DNA from: Misgurnus anguillicaudatus
Taxonomy: Eukaryota; Chordata; Actinopteri; Cypriniformes; Cobitidae
NCBI RefSeq assembly: GCF_027580225.2
Contig: NC_073351.2
Coordinates: 7,978,501-8,042,500, forward strand
Direction of reading: 5' to 3'
DNA: 64,000 nt
Position 1 is the stretch's first letter. Every line of letters begins with the position of its first letter. This document shows, in pieces, positions 33,609 through 44,555 of the stretch. The position numbers and the translations under genes were made by a program. A model generated the notes under the pieces. That model saw only the letters and a list, made by a program, of their open reading frames with translations, ran no database searches and had not been told where the DNA came from.

Positions 33609-34278
33609 AGGTTATGTTTACACGGAAACGATCTGAAGAGAAAACGCAAAAGTGGCGTTGCATTATCACTTTTTATTTCGCGTTTTGGGAAATTTGCGTG
33701 CCTATGGTGGCGCAAAAGTGTGTGATATTCGATGTAGTATTTACTCCAGGGGGCTAGGTGGCAATGTGAAGCACTGACACACAACAACCCCAAGTCCACG
33801 CACCTGCATACAACCTTCTTCTTTGTTCTCCCAGGTCTCGTCCAAAGCCATCTGGCTTGCCTCCGACGAATTGGCACATCAACAATTCGATAAAAGTAAT
33901 TAATGCGCCTTCTCTGATCAGTAATACTAGCTGTGAATATTTTGTACAACTGCTGAAAACACTTGTATATTTATCAAGCTGCTATGGCAACTTGAAGGTC
34001 CAACGTATGGAAATAATCCGACATGTTTGTTGTTATTTTCCTGATCTGTCGCATGCCTGTGACGTAAACGCGTACGCGACGAGAGCCACTACTATGAGCA
34101 GACTTTTGTGTTTTACCTTTTAGACGAGAACAACTGTAGAGCGTTTCCACTCTTGAGGGTGGTATCACTTTTTTGCGTTTTTAAGCCCCAAAAACGTCGT
34201 CGCTGTGTAAATGAAAGGCACATCCGATAAAATATTTTTACGTTTTTACCCTCGAACCTTCTCGTGTAAACAGGGCCA
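33609..34278. mobile_element. MITE with GTTTACACG ends
   Basis: Left 'ggttatgtttacacggaaac' and right 'tcgtgtaaacagggcc' are imperfect inverted repeats. 'aaaacgcaaaagtgg' near the left pairs with 'tatcacttttttgcgttttt' near the right. No coding capacity; ends uncertain by some bases. Confidence 0.55.
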
Positions 34279-34370
34279 TTTCACTTTTTTTGTGGACTAC
34301 TACTTTGAATGCTAGTAAGCTATTACAGACATCTTTTGAAACAAAATGTTTACCAACAAAAGAACTTCAT

Positions 34371-34610
34371 GGGCCTCATTTCTAAAATGCTGCGTAGAAA
34401 CCGTCCTAAATTTGATCTTACGAAAATTTCTCAAAGACGCGTATGATTTAAAGAATGAACATACACATAGCAAACGCGTATACGCCTCACTTTCAACTTA
34501 AGCACTTTTCCACGTCAAAGACAGTTTTTGTAAATATGAACGTTGGCATGAATTTTTTTGTACACACACTCAAATCAGTGAGTATGCATATGCTTTATAA
34601 ATGAGCCCCC
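34371..34610. mobile_element. MITE with GGGCCTCATTTCTAAA ends
   Basis: Left GGGCCTCATTTCTAAA and right TTTATAAATGAGCCCCC are inverted repeats around 240 bp. Target duplication not clear. Confidence 0.65.
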
Positions 34611-35960
34611 TGATCTTATATTGCTTATTTGAAGCAGTCAAGGGATTCCTTCAAAGTTAAAGAGAATTCAGAGTTGTTCTCAGATCAGTTACAGGGAAAG
34701 TTTGTTCCTCATCATCAGTGTGTTTGCACAGCGTCTGTCACTAACAAGAGTTGTGTGCTGATAAGCAATCAGTTTCTTCGACGTGTATTTAGGGCCAAGA
34801 AAAGAAGAAAGGGAGGGTGAAAGAGATAAATGTGTCTCTCCACTCACTCTACCCATCACATGGAAAGACAAAAGCCTTTACAACGTTAGTGAAAGGTAAA
34901 CGGGGAAATGACGTTGCGCAGGTCATCGGATGTACCTTTATATCACCTAAAGGCCTGAAAGGAAAAACTGCACACACTTTGTGTATAACCAAGAAAAGTA
35001 ATGGAGGGGTTTTAGTCTGTGGGCATAGTACCCCAATATCTTTGTTCACATGCGCACTAGCATAAACACCACAGACTGAAAAATATGTCAATATATGAAT
35101 ATCAATGGTACTTTAGACAGCTTTTTAATACTGATCCGAGACCTCCAGAGCTTAAGAGAGAGATTTCAGAAGAAAAAGGCATTGAACCGAATAAACGAGA
35201 GAGCGAGTGTTTACTGCAGTTAGCCTTCACCTTATTGTTTTAAAAAGCTGAACTTTCTGGGCAAACACACAACTGCTTTTAACCTCCCAGATGTTGGTGT
35301 AATGGAAATTTCGACTACCGTAGCTGGACACGTGTGAGTGTGTGTCTGCATATAGTACAGCTAGTTCTGTCTGAAAATTGTAAGTTTTACATTTTCGCAA
35401 AAATGCACTCTGCTTTTTTATATGTGTTTTTACATTTCATTTTCGACATGCTTTTTTTCAAAGTGACTTACATTACATATTAGCTATGCATTTTTGGAGT
35501 ACACACATTCCTTGAAAATCAAACCTATCCCTTTTTGTACTTGTAACGTAATGCCGCTCACTGAATTAAACATGCAACACAATGCTGTATGAAGTTTGAC
35601 ATGCTATTTTAAAAAACATTAGGTAGCATGTGATAAATACTCCACAGTATTCAGTAAGCAGTGTGCTTGTGTTTCATTCCTAAAATAGCAAAGATTTTTA
35701 GATGGCATAGTGACCATGTAAGTGTTATTTTTTTACAGGCTCAGGCCAAGACTTCCACGTTCAAGACTTCCTGTGTAGGATCTGCAATGTCCAGCCATTA
35801 CTGCACAGACTGAGAGATATTTCCAAATTCCCGGTGCCAACTCCCTGCTGGTTTGTGTTATACAGGGCTGTACTGTAATGCACAGCAATTTACCGTAAGT
35901 GTAAGACACCATGCTTACAGGATTACTCATATTTCTCATTGCTGTAGTAAAATGATTCAT
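34611..35960. other. Intergenic, nothing recognised
   Basis: No supported gene or repeat. The open frames at 34629-35091 overlap on both strands without domains. Confidence 0.4.
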
Positions 35961-35966
35961 CCTTAC

Positions 35967-36056
35967 CTTTTTGTAAGTTGCTTCAAACACATCCTCTAAA
36001 TTTAACTGATTTGGTTCATACCCGTTTTTTTCCAGGATTCTCCTGTATTTTACCAT
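35967..36056 (-). other. Candidate isolated coding exon, unidentified
   Basis: On the minus strand an ATG at 36054-36056 (A at -3, G at +4) opens a lysine- and glutamate-rich frame of 30 residues with MVKYRRILEKNGYEPNQLNL followed by EDVFEATYKK, then a textbook splice donor AAG|GTAAGG. Stops lie just upstream in frame, and an acceptor-like CATAG immediately precedes the ATG, with a weak pyrimidine tract. The amino-acid composition looks like protein, unlike the frames around it. I do not recognise the protein. It may be an exon of an unmapped gene, a fragment of a transposon gene, or chance. Confidence 0.25.
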
Positions 36057-39000
36057 TCTATGCTGCTATTATCTCATTTAGATATTTTCCTGTATTTTTA
36101 ATCTTTAAAAAATCCCACTGGCCATATTTGATATGTTTGCAACATAGCAGGCGGCAGTATTAGCGGTAACATCTCACTGAAACGCAAAGCTGGGTAGTAA
36201 GTGATTACATGTAAGATTACAGATAATCAGATTGATCCACAAGGGTGTGCCTGACATGTTTTATATGTGTATTTTATTAATCTTCACATACTTTATATAT
36301 AGCATTGTAAAGGTCAAAAAATTTAGGGTAATAAATGTACAAAGTTTTGATATAAACTATTCTTCAGTGTTTACAATCAGATTTTATATAGAAGTCATTG
36401 AGTCATTCCCGGAATTGATCTTTTCTAACAAAGTTAGAACAGAGTTAGGAAGAGAGGATTGTGCAAGTCATTTGGATGATTCAGCGAAATTAGATAAAAG
36501 GTCAATAATAATTTTGTGTTCATATGGTTTAATTAAATGTAAAAGGGTTAAAAAAATGCAGATTAATTATTCTCTTTTTTGAGGACCAAGTGTAAAATGT
36601 TTGGTTTTATTTTATTTTGAAAGAATATTTGGGGGATAATTGCAAAAATGTCAATGTGGTGTAACCGGTCTGTGTCAATTGGTGTAACTGGTATTTTTTA
36701 AAATGAAAATATAAATATTTTAATAAAAAATGTGGAATAAAATATAATCATCTAGTTTAGTGTAATATGATTTTTTTCTGAAAAAAGATATGAAAGATAT
36801 GATATAAAATCATTTGTCAAAGATTATTTAGAAAACAGAGCTGTTTTCAGCATATGTCAGGACAAATATTACAAAAACACATTAAAATGTACATTTAGAA
36901 ATAACTAATAAAATAATATTTAAATATTATTATTTTTTAATGATTACGCTTACATGCCATCAAGGTGGATAAAATATTTAATATTTCTCATTCGTTTGTG
37001 CAATTGGCGGTTACACCATTTGACATTTTCAGGTCCATTAAGTCTTTCATAAAAATTCATAAAAAATGATTTCATCATAAAAAAAAATTATTGCATAAAA
37101 TCAACATAAATACACTATGTGCATTGAAATTAACCTTGTGCGTGCTTTTAAAACAGGTTTTTTAAAAAGATTTTTGAATTTCTCATCTTGCCAAACCGTT
37201 TTTGTCACTGACCCAAAAACAGTTTTGTCCTATTAATGACAATTAATAGCAATGGATTTGATGTCAGGTACTTAGGGATTGCATTTAAACTTACATTTAA
37301 TTCATGCATTTAAAATATATACTACTCTCTTGTAAAACAGAACAAATTTCTTTTTGTTCGTCTAAATGTATTTTTTTCTGCATATCTCTATTAAAAATAT
37401 TTTGGTGGGTCCTAAAATTATATCTGTCTAAGTGGGCCGCAGAATAAAAAAGTTTGGGAACCACTGCATACCAACCCATGGGAGGTGGTTGTTAATGTTG
37501 GGAAATGTCCCTTATTTTCGAATCCCAATATTGACAGGTATGCTGTTTTAATGTAAGTCTATAAGATTTTTGACATTCTGAAATGAGTTATCCATGTATC
37601 CTAACTCTAAAGCAATGGTGATGTAAGTGAAATGCTGATATTTATACTATTACGTGTCAGGACGATGCCTTCTCAGACAGTAGCAGATAACAGCAAGTGT
37701 CAGTGGCATCTTCTCTCTCTTTCCACTCTTTGTGTATATCTCATCTTTCCATCAGCTCCTTTGATCAGCATTTCATATAGTGTCATAGCGGGGGGCAGAT
37801 CTGGGTGCTGAGGCAACAGCATAAATCAAAAAGTTGCTTGTCAGGACACATGAATAACGGCCAATCATCTCTGCCCTCCAACACCCATCAGCAGCTGGTG
37901 CTGAGACACATGAGAGAGAGAGAGAGACTGTGCTATCTGTATTTTGTCTATATCACACACACACCCACATTTCAATTGCCCACCGCTGTCACACATATGA
38001 GAGAGCTATAAATAAGTCGGAAACAGCCAAACACATGGGAAAACAAGTGGACTCACTCTCTTTTCCTTGTCAATGTAACTGGGTGTGTATATCAACATAA
38101 TGCAGCTATATTTCTGTTTGTCCTAAATTGTCCTAAAACTTAAGCCCCCCTGGCTTCATCTCATGCCCCCCAGTTTGAAAACCACCGTCTTAGACTATTT
38201 GACCTACAATTTGGCCTAGAGATCAGTTAAGCATCAGCACAACTATCATTCAGATTTAAGAGTTTTTCATCTCAATCCGTAAATGCATGAATGATAAAGT
38301 AAATAGTCGACCTTGCTGTGTAGTGCTCCCTTAGACCTAAATAACCTTTAGACATTGAAGGAAACATCTGAGCCATATCTAACGAGCAAAATATCCTAGA
38401 GATGCTGGAGCAAGATGCATTGACTTGGGCCAAGGGGTAGCCACCTAGCAACCACTCATGATGCCATAGCAACCCCCAATACCTTAGCGTTAACTAACTG
38501 ATGTTGCCAAAAGATTTCCGATAAATCAGAAGCGTGCAGACAGTGTAGTGTTGTGTGTATATCAGGCCAGTACAGTCTTGGAGGACATAAGTGATGTGAT
38601 AGTGTCTATCTTTAAAAAGAGAGATCAAAATAAATGACCTCTTCCGAACAAACACACATCTGAATATGCATGACCGTCTGCACCCTCTACTCATAACGTA
38701 CCCCAGCATTTCATGTAAGACCTCTCCATCAGGCACACACACCCCCACCCTCTTGTGGATTGTTAGCGGTTCTGTCGAGCCATGCAAGTCCTATTAATAA
38801 TGTGTGGATGGATGGCAGAGTCAGGTGGCCCGGGGGTAGACATCACAGGACGAAGCCCACTGAAGAGGCCCACGGCTCAGTTACTGAATGACAAACGGCC
38901 TCTCAGACAGATCCAGAGAGTCGATGCTGACCTGCATCACAGGCCAAGAGAGGTGTCATAGTTAAGAGCTCTTTATGTTGTCAGTACTGGATCCAGATCA

Positions 39001-39245
39001 GTGGTCATAACTATATTAAACACTGACCCAGACACTTCATGTCTGTATGTCATGTCAGTGTAATGATGCAGATAAATCAATTCTTCAAAAAGCTGCAGAT
39101 GTTTCAGCCCTGTATGATAAGGCAAGCATTTCTGTTACTTTTGCTTATATCTATACACTAAGAAATGAACTGGTACAAAAGTGTCTCACTAGGGGTGAAA
39201 CGTGATACCATGAGAACACGTTTGTATTTTTATGTAAAGTGTGGT
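36057..39245. other. Intergenic, AT-rich; hAT end fragments
   Basis: Very AT-rich at 36600-37130. A hAT-type right end ('aagtttgggaaccactg') lies near 37450-37466 and a similar fragment ('cccccagtttgaaaaccacc') near 38166-38186; their partners were not found. GA and CA microsatellites occur near 37912-37970. No gene recognised. Confidence 0.4.
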
Positions 39246-39602
39246 TGTATCTAGGGCTGGGTATGGATTCAAATGGTCCAGATCGATTCGATTTAGTTCC
39301 AAAAGCTATCAAATCTATTCGATTCTCGGTTCGATTTTCGATTCCGGTTTTGGGGCGGTTTTTATACTCGATTCTTAATTCAACTCAATGAATATAGATT
39401 ATATAGAATATTATATTATATTATTATATACAGTATATTATATTATAATATATTAGAATATAGACTGAATGAATGAATGACAGGTTCGCCTCTCGCTCCT
39501 TTGTAACATTACGCAAAAAATGAGGGTGACATCTAGTAGAGAAGACTAGTAATTAAATTAACGTTAATCTTACATTCAATGTTTGCGGAAATAAATATGG
39601 GG
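39246..39602. repeat. Fragment of GGGCTGGGTATGG / CGATTCGATT element
   Basis: 'tagggctgggtatggattc' followed by repeated 'gattcgattt', 'cgattctcggttcgatt' motifs typical of a fish hAT-type MITE. The right end is replaced by the inverted repeat that follows. AT dinucleotide-rich at 39395-39460. Confidence 0.5.
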
Positions 39603-39817
39603 ATTTTTTCGTGACTATAACACGACTTTCTGTGAGATCAATCTAAAAAAAAAGAATTTTCGATTAATCAGAGTTTTTTTACGTGGTCAATTAAAAATCG
39701 ATTCTCAAAGGCCACGAATCGATTTTTAATTGACCACGTAAAAAAACTCTGATTAATCGAAAATTCTTTTTTTTTAGATTGATCTCACAGAAAGTCGTGT
39801 TATAGTCACGAAAAAAT
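39603..39817. repeat. Perfect inverted repeat, 102-bp arms, 11-bp loop
   Basis: Bases 39603-39704 are exactly complementary to 39716-39817, including runs of nine A and nine T and of seven T and seven A. The arms include the end of the element that begins near 39774 ('gatctcacagaaagtcgtg') plus its flank ('taattgaccacgt'). Confidence 0.95.
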
Positions 39818-40298
39818 TTGATTAATTTATTTGTGTCCATGGCACGAAATTCAGCTTTTTTCGTGCCTTGAGCGCGAATGTTTTTTTTTTTCTATAAATT
39901 TCTATAAATAGTTTATTGTGTCCGTTGCACGACTTTCTTTTTGTTTCATTTTATGTATTGTTTTCTCATTGTTTTTTTCCTTATTTTCTTACCATTGTCA
40001 CTTGGGGTTGGGGTTAGAATCATTTTTAGACATTCTAACCCAAAGACTGTCACGGGGGATGACATTGTACGGTTAACCCTAACCCCAAGCGACAGTAATT
40101 TAAAAATAGGAAAAAAATTGGAAAACAATACTTAAAATGACACGAAAAAGAAAGTTTTGCTACGGACACGAAAAACTATTTACAGAGTGACATAAAAAAG
40201 ACATTCGTGCTCAAGGCACAAAAAAGCTGAAGTTCGGGCCATGGACACCAATAAATTTATCAAATTTTTTATGACTATAACACGACTTTCCGTGAGAT
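39774..40298. mobile_element. Palindromic MITE with TGATCTCACAGAAAGTCGTG ends
   Basis: Left end 'gatctcacagaaagtcgtg' with 'ttatagtcacg', right end 'gactataacacgactttccg' plus TGAGATCA. Further pairing: 'gtgtccatggcacgaaattc' with 'gggccatggacacc', and 'cacttggggttggggttag' with 'ctaaccccaagcg'. Non-coding; the mirrored frames at 39941-40135 are due to the palindrome. Confidence 0.75.
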
Positions 40299-41560
40299 CA
40301 TGTTGGTTCATTTACTTAACAGTTTACATTTACGTACATTTACTTATGTTTTATATACACGTCATGGATTATAAGCATGCTTGTGCTATTATTGTTGCTT
40401 TTGTTATTATTACATGTCATTTTTTGTTTCCTCCACCTGAAAAGGTCACGCTGTGATGTATCGATCATCTATTGGTCACGTGTCTTCACGTAAAATTAAT
40501 TCACAGGTCAGAGTTCTCCAAAGTTTAACTTTAACATGCTGAAAAGTAAAATGTTTTTATGAGCTTAATTGCATTTTTGGATTTCACTATATTATTGTTT
40601 TTATACAAAACATGATTTGGCCTTTATGTATTACCCAATTTTTGCCAGCGAGGTTTGCGTAAATGTCCTCCTAAATTTGTACACACACACTTTTCAGAGC
40701 CTCTCCATCAATCCTGTCAGGAGAACATTTGTAAAGAGTGTTTTAAATTAAACTAAAGCCTTGTGGAAATATCACTATGTTCATTTTCTTCTCCCCACCT
40801 TCTTAGGAACAAGGTTGCCTTCAGAACGGCTGATCATTTATCCATCGTTGCTTTTTACGGAGCACAACACGAGGCCTGGAAACATGGGGGAGTTTGGGTC
40901 AGTGAGGTTCTCAAAACCTCAAATCCACAAACTCTTCCTGGTCTTCGGCATATAGACCCCAAGAGAGAACAACCTCATAACTGTGTCTCCTTACTGAACG
41001 CGAAAATACGAATCAATCAAGGGAGGCATTAAGAGCTGGAAGCCTGCAGCGTCTCATTAGTCATTCTTACAGCTTTAACACAGCGTTCCCTCCAACGGAC
41101 GAACTGTTAGCTTTGGAGTTGAATTGTGTTGTTTTATGTAGCTGAAAGTATTGTGGAAAACCACTAAACTAAAGCGTTTACTTCCTCCTCGTGTTACATT
41201 ATACATAGGAAAGTCTTTATTTATAACATTTAGAGATGGAATTCTTGGCCGGACAATGATGGTTGTCGGCAAGGTCACGAGAGATGTGCTGTGGGTTATA
41301 ACAGTCAGGCATATTGTTATAGATCACATTTTATTTAAACATTGTGTTGTTCATCTAATCCTGTCAATCACATTACAAACGAACATAAACTCTCAGATTA
41401 ATGTGTACCTCTAATATTTTGGGAATACATTTGCATTAATTTGTGAATACATTTATTTGTAAATAAATACAATCTAAATACAATTATGGCAGTTCAAATA
41501 AGTTTAAAATATGACTGATGAGAGGTAAATAAAAACAAGATTTTTTTTACCTACAACTTT
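40299..41560. other. Intergenic; possible splice acceptor, no gene identified
   Basis: A strong pyrimidine tract ending in CTTCTTAG at about 40804 precedes an open frame to 41032 with no recognised domain. No donor or partner exon identified. Otherwise nothing seen. Confidence 0.3.
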
Positions 41561-42173
41561 TGCCGGTGTCATGAGCAATTCAGTCCCCCCTGGCAATTCG
41601 GCCTCCCCTAGGCCCCGAATTGGTACCTAGCACTAATGCCTGGTCAAAAATTTGTCATTGCAATATCTCGTATTAAGAAGCATACAATTTTTTTAAATAA
41701 AAGTTAACAAAAAATAATATAATAAACTAATATTCATGTTGCAGACACGTCAGTACTTTTGTGTTATCATCTGCTTTACAAAAACAATACTTTTATTTTT
41801 GTAAATTATTAACATACCTTACGGAATATAGATTCAACTATGTAGCAATCATGTTTTCTATAAGTAATTTATTAACTTTACACAGTAAAAAAGTGGAAAG
41901 GGTACAGTATATAATATCTAAATAATAAAATGACACAAGCAATGTTTAGATCTCCCACCTATAGCCTCATTTATATACTACTATATGAAACATATAATTT
42001 AAAAGACATCAATTGTAATTGTAACAACGTTCTAACTACATAAATCATAACGCGATTTTGTAGGAATTGTAATAAGGTGCTAAGAAAACTAGTTTTTTTA
42101 GCCAATGGAATCACACAGGGGTCTTAAGGGGGCAGAGCTGCCAGGGGAGGCTGAATTACTCATGACACCGGCA
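41561..42173. mobile_element. MITE with TGCCGGTGTCATGAG ends
   Basis: Left 'tgccggtgtcatgagcaatt' with 'cccctggcaattcggcc' and right 'ggcagagctgccaggggagg' with 'attactcatgacaccggca' form inverted repeats of about 45 bp with mismatches. The AT-rich interior has no open frame of note. Confidence 0.75.
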
Positions 42174-42188
42174 TGACAAAAAAGGCAT

Positions 42189-42465
42189 AGTTCATCCAAA
42201 AATGAAACTTTTGTCATCATTTTCTCATCCTCATGTTGTTCTAAACCTGTATGAATTTCTTTTTTCTGATGAACACAAAATAAGGTATTTTGACAAATGA
42301 TGGTAAGCACACAGCTGATTGTAACCATTGACTTCCATAGTAGGAAAACAAATACGAAGGAATTCAATGGGTACCGTCAGCTGTGTGCTTAAAATCATTT
42401 ATTAAAATATCTTCTTTTGTGTTCATCAGAAAAACATACAACATGAGGATGAGAAAACGATGACA
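42189..42465. mobile_element. Palindromic MITE (GTTCATCCAAAAATGAAA family)
   Basis: Left 'agttcatccaaaaatgaaac' and inverted halves sharing 'cttttgtgttcatcag' and 'ctgatgaacacaaaa', with 'gttgacttccatagtag'-like centre. The right end is truncated at the next element. Abundant type in cyprinid genomes. Confidence 0.7.
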
Positions 42466-42664
42466 GGCTGCGTCCTACGGAGGTCACATTTGTTGGCCGC
42501 GTGCGTCATCAAGGTTTGTTATTTCAGGTGTTATTTCAGAAAAGCAACTGTTGCATTTCAAAGTAAGATGGAAACTACAGTGATATGTCTTATGATTAAT
42601 AATTTTATAATGTTTTTTTCCTAAAATCAGAGTGCCAACAAATGAGACTTCAGCAAAACGCAGC
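42466..42664. mobile_element. MITE with GGCTGCGTCC ends
   Basis: Left GGCTGCGTCCTACGGAGGTC with 'acatttgttggc' and right 'gccaacaaatgagacttc' with AACGCAGC are inverted repeats. Interior resembles the family at 18545 ('cgtcatcaaggttt', 'ttcagaaaagcaac'). Confidence 0.7.
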
Positions 42665-42817
42665 TTCAAAATAGCCCCATATACCCCTAGTGCACTTGGG
42701 AACAAGGGAAGGGAACATCTATTGTGTCCAAAATCATAGTGAACATTTTTGAGTGCACTCATTCAACCCCACACCACATTAATAAATGTATAATCGATGT
42801 ACACTCACACTGAAAAA

Positions 42818-42980
42818 AAATTATTGTAAGTGGTCGCAATCAATTTACTTAAGCTACAGTTAAACAAAAAAAATTGAAAAACAAAACTAAACAAAATGTT
42901 TAAATGTAGCTTAAATAAATTGATTGCAACCACTTACCTTAAAAAATTGAGTAAATTGAATACATCTTTTTTTTTCAGTG
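42818..42980. mobile_element. Foldback MITE, same family as 29908-30112
   Basis: CACTGAAAAAAAATTATTGT at left and TTTTTTTTCAGTG at right. Shares 'taaattgattgcaaccactt' with the other copy. Flanked by CA on both sides. Confidence 0.75.
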
Positions 42981-43103
42981 CACAGCTAGCCGCTACTCGT
43001 CCACTGAGGCTCCAGGAAGATGGCATCCACACTTCAGCACTTCAATCAAGCTTAAAGGGGACATTACACAAGACTTTTTTAAGATGTCAAATACATCTTT
43101 GGT

Positions 43104-43867
43104 AACGAGCCCCTAAGGTGACATTGGAGTAAAAAATCTAAAGTTTAGTTTCGCATGCGCACGTGAAACTATCGCTTTCACATGCGCACACGATAGTTTC
43201 ACATGCGTGCGTAATAGTTTCATTAAACTAAACTTTATTAAATTTTTTCTCCATGTCCCCTTAGGGCAGTGTTCGCAGCTCGCGTGAGCCGCATGCGGCT
43301 CGGCAAGGTTTAATTTGTGGCTCGCATGGCAGTAAATAATACAGTGATATGATCATGCAGGCATGCGCTTTTTCTGTCTTTTCTGCTCCGGATGCTAACT
43401 TTGTTAGAAAACGTCCCTATTAGATCAAGATGCACATCGAGTGATTGTCATATGACATTAAAGTACCATGAGATAAGATGCTTCCGAATTGCTCTCGCTG
43501 CACAGTAATGTCACTCGCCAAACGTTCTGTGCAGCGCCGCATGAAATTATGAGAAAGTTGGCCCCCTGGTTGTTTGGGGAGCACGCATAAGCATATTATA
43601 AGAATGCTTAGCATTAAAATCCTGTTTTTGTCATCAAGGGAAATCATATTGTTTCAGTTACAAATTTGACTGGTAAATGATAAAGAATGATTTGCCCTTG
43701 CATTTATTGCATTGCAACATATTGACAGATTGAGAAGCAGACATGCTATTTATGACTGGATGTAACTTTTGATATTTTGCGGTAAAGGCGGCTCTTCTAT
43801 TGACCCTGACCTATCAGTTTGGCTCTCATGAAAAAAATTGTGAAGAGCACTGCCTTAGGGGCTCCGT
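43104..43867. mobile_element. MITE with ACGAGCCCCTAAGG ends, nested
   Basis: Left AACGAGCCCCTAAGG and right CTTAGGGGCTCCGT are inverted repeats. Flanked by TCTTTGGT (43096-43103) and ACTTTGGT (43868-43875), a 7/8 match of 8 bp. Its right arm is split by a hAT element. The interior repeats 'gatagtttcacatgcg'-type motifs. Confidence 0.75.
43267..43852. mobile_element. hAT-type element, innermost
   Basis: CAGTGTTCGCAGCTC at the left, GAAGAGCACTG at the right. Perfect 8-bp duplication CCTTAGGG (43259-43266, 43853-43860). 586 bp; no transposase domain recognised. Confidence 0.85.
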
Positions 43868-44174
43868 ACTTTGGTGTCCCCAGGGTATGTATGTGAAGTT
43901 CTTGCTCAGAATATCATATAGATAGTTTATTATAGCATGTTTAAATTGCCAGTTTGTGAGCGTGAGCAAAAATGTGCCCTTTTAAATGCAAATGATCTCT
44001 ACTCGCCTCGTACTAAATGGCAGTGCCGTGGTTGGATAGTGCAGATTAAGGGGCGGTATTATCCCATTCTGACATCACAAGGGAGCCACATTTCAATGAC
44101 CTATTTTTTCACATGCCTGCAGAGAATGGTTTACCAAAACTAAGTTACTGGGTTGATCTTTTTCAAATTTTCTA

Positions 44175-44377
44175 CACTCTATAAATGTCTGGGTTATTTT
44201 TTACCCATAATGGGTAAATATTGCACAGAACACATGCTGGGTTAAAAATGACCCAAGGTTAGGTTGTTGTTATGCAACCATGGGGTATAATAACCCAGCA
44301 GTTGGGTTAAAACAACCCAGCATTGGGTCAATATTTACCCATTATGGGTCAAAAATAACCCTGCCATTTTTGGAGTG
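44175..44377. mobile_element. TA-flanked MITE (CACTCT...TGGGTTATT family)
   Basis: CACTCTATAAATGTCTGGGT at left and TTTTTGGAGTG at right, with internal 'acccataatgggtaaata' and its complement, and 'aacccagc' repeats. TA on both sides (44173-44174, 44378-44379). A decayed relative lies at 56922. Confidence 0.85.
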
Positions 44378-44555
44378 TAGGTTAATAGAAGCACTGGGGA
44401 CCCAATTATAGCACTTAAATATGGAAAAAGTCAAATTTTCATGATATGTCCCCTTTAAGTGTCTGGATTCCCTCGCTCGTTTTCATTCACTACTTCGAGT
44501 GGACTAATGTAGGCAATAGTGAATGAGGGTACAGGGGGCTATTTTGGATGCAGCC

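Larger units (their letters stand above)
43052..44458 (+). mobile_element. TTAA MITE (AGGGGACAT family), copy 3, with insertions
   Basis: Starts TTAAAGGGGACATTACACAA and ends CATGATATGTCCCCTTTAA. TTAA at both ends; the empty site would read 'aagcTTAAgtgtctgg'. The only copy here with both ends. It carries insertions at 43104-43867 and 44175-44377. Confidence 0.8.
42665..44555. mobile_element. MITE with CAAAATAGCCCC ends, outermost of a four-level nest
   Basis: Left 'ttcaaaatagccccatatac' and right 'tacagggggctattttggat' with GCAGCC are inverted repeats. Related to the element at 6807. It contains a foldback MITE (42818-42980) and a nest at 43052-44458. Confidence 0.6.

Noticed and set aside
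39941..40135. Mirrored plus and minus frames
   Set aside because: Produced by the palindromic MITE, not by genes.
40763..41032. 89-residue frame after a strong splice-acceptor-like tract
   Set aside because: No donor, no partner exon and no domain; two frames are open across the same stretch, so coding is not supported.
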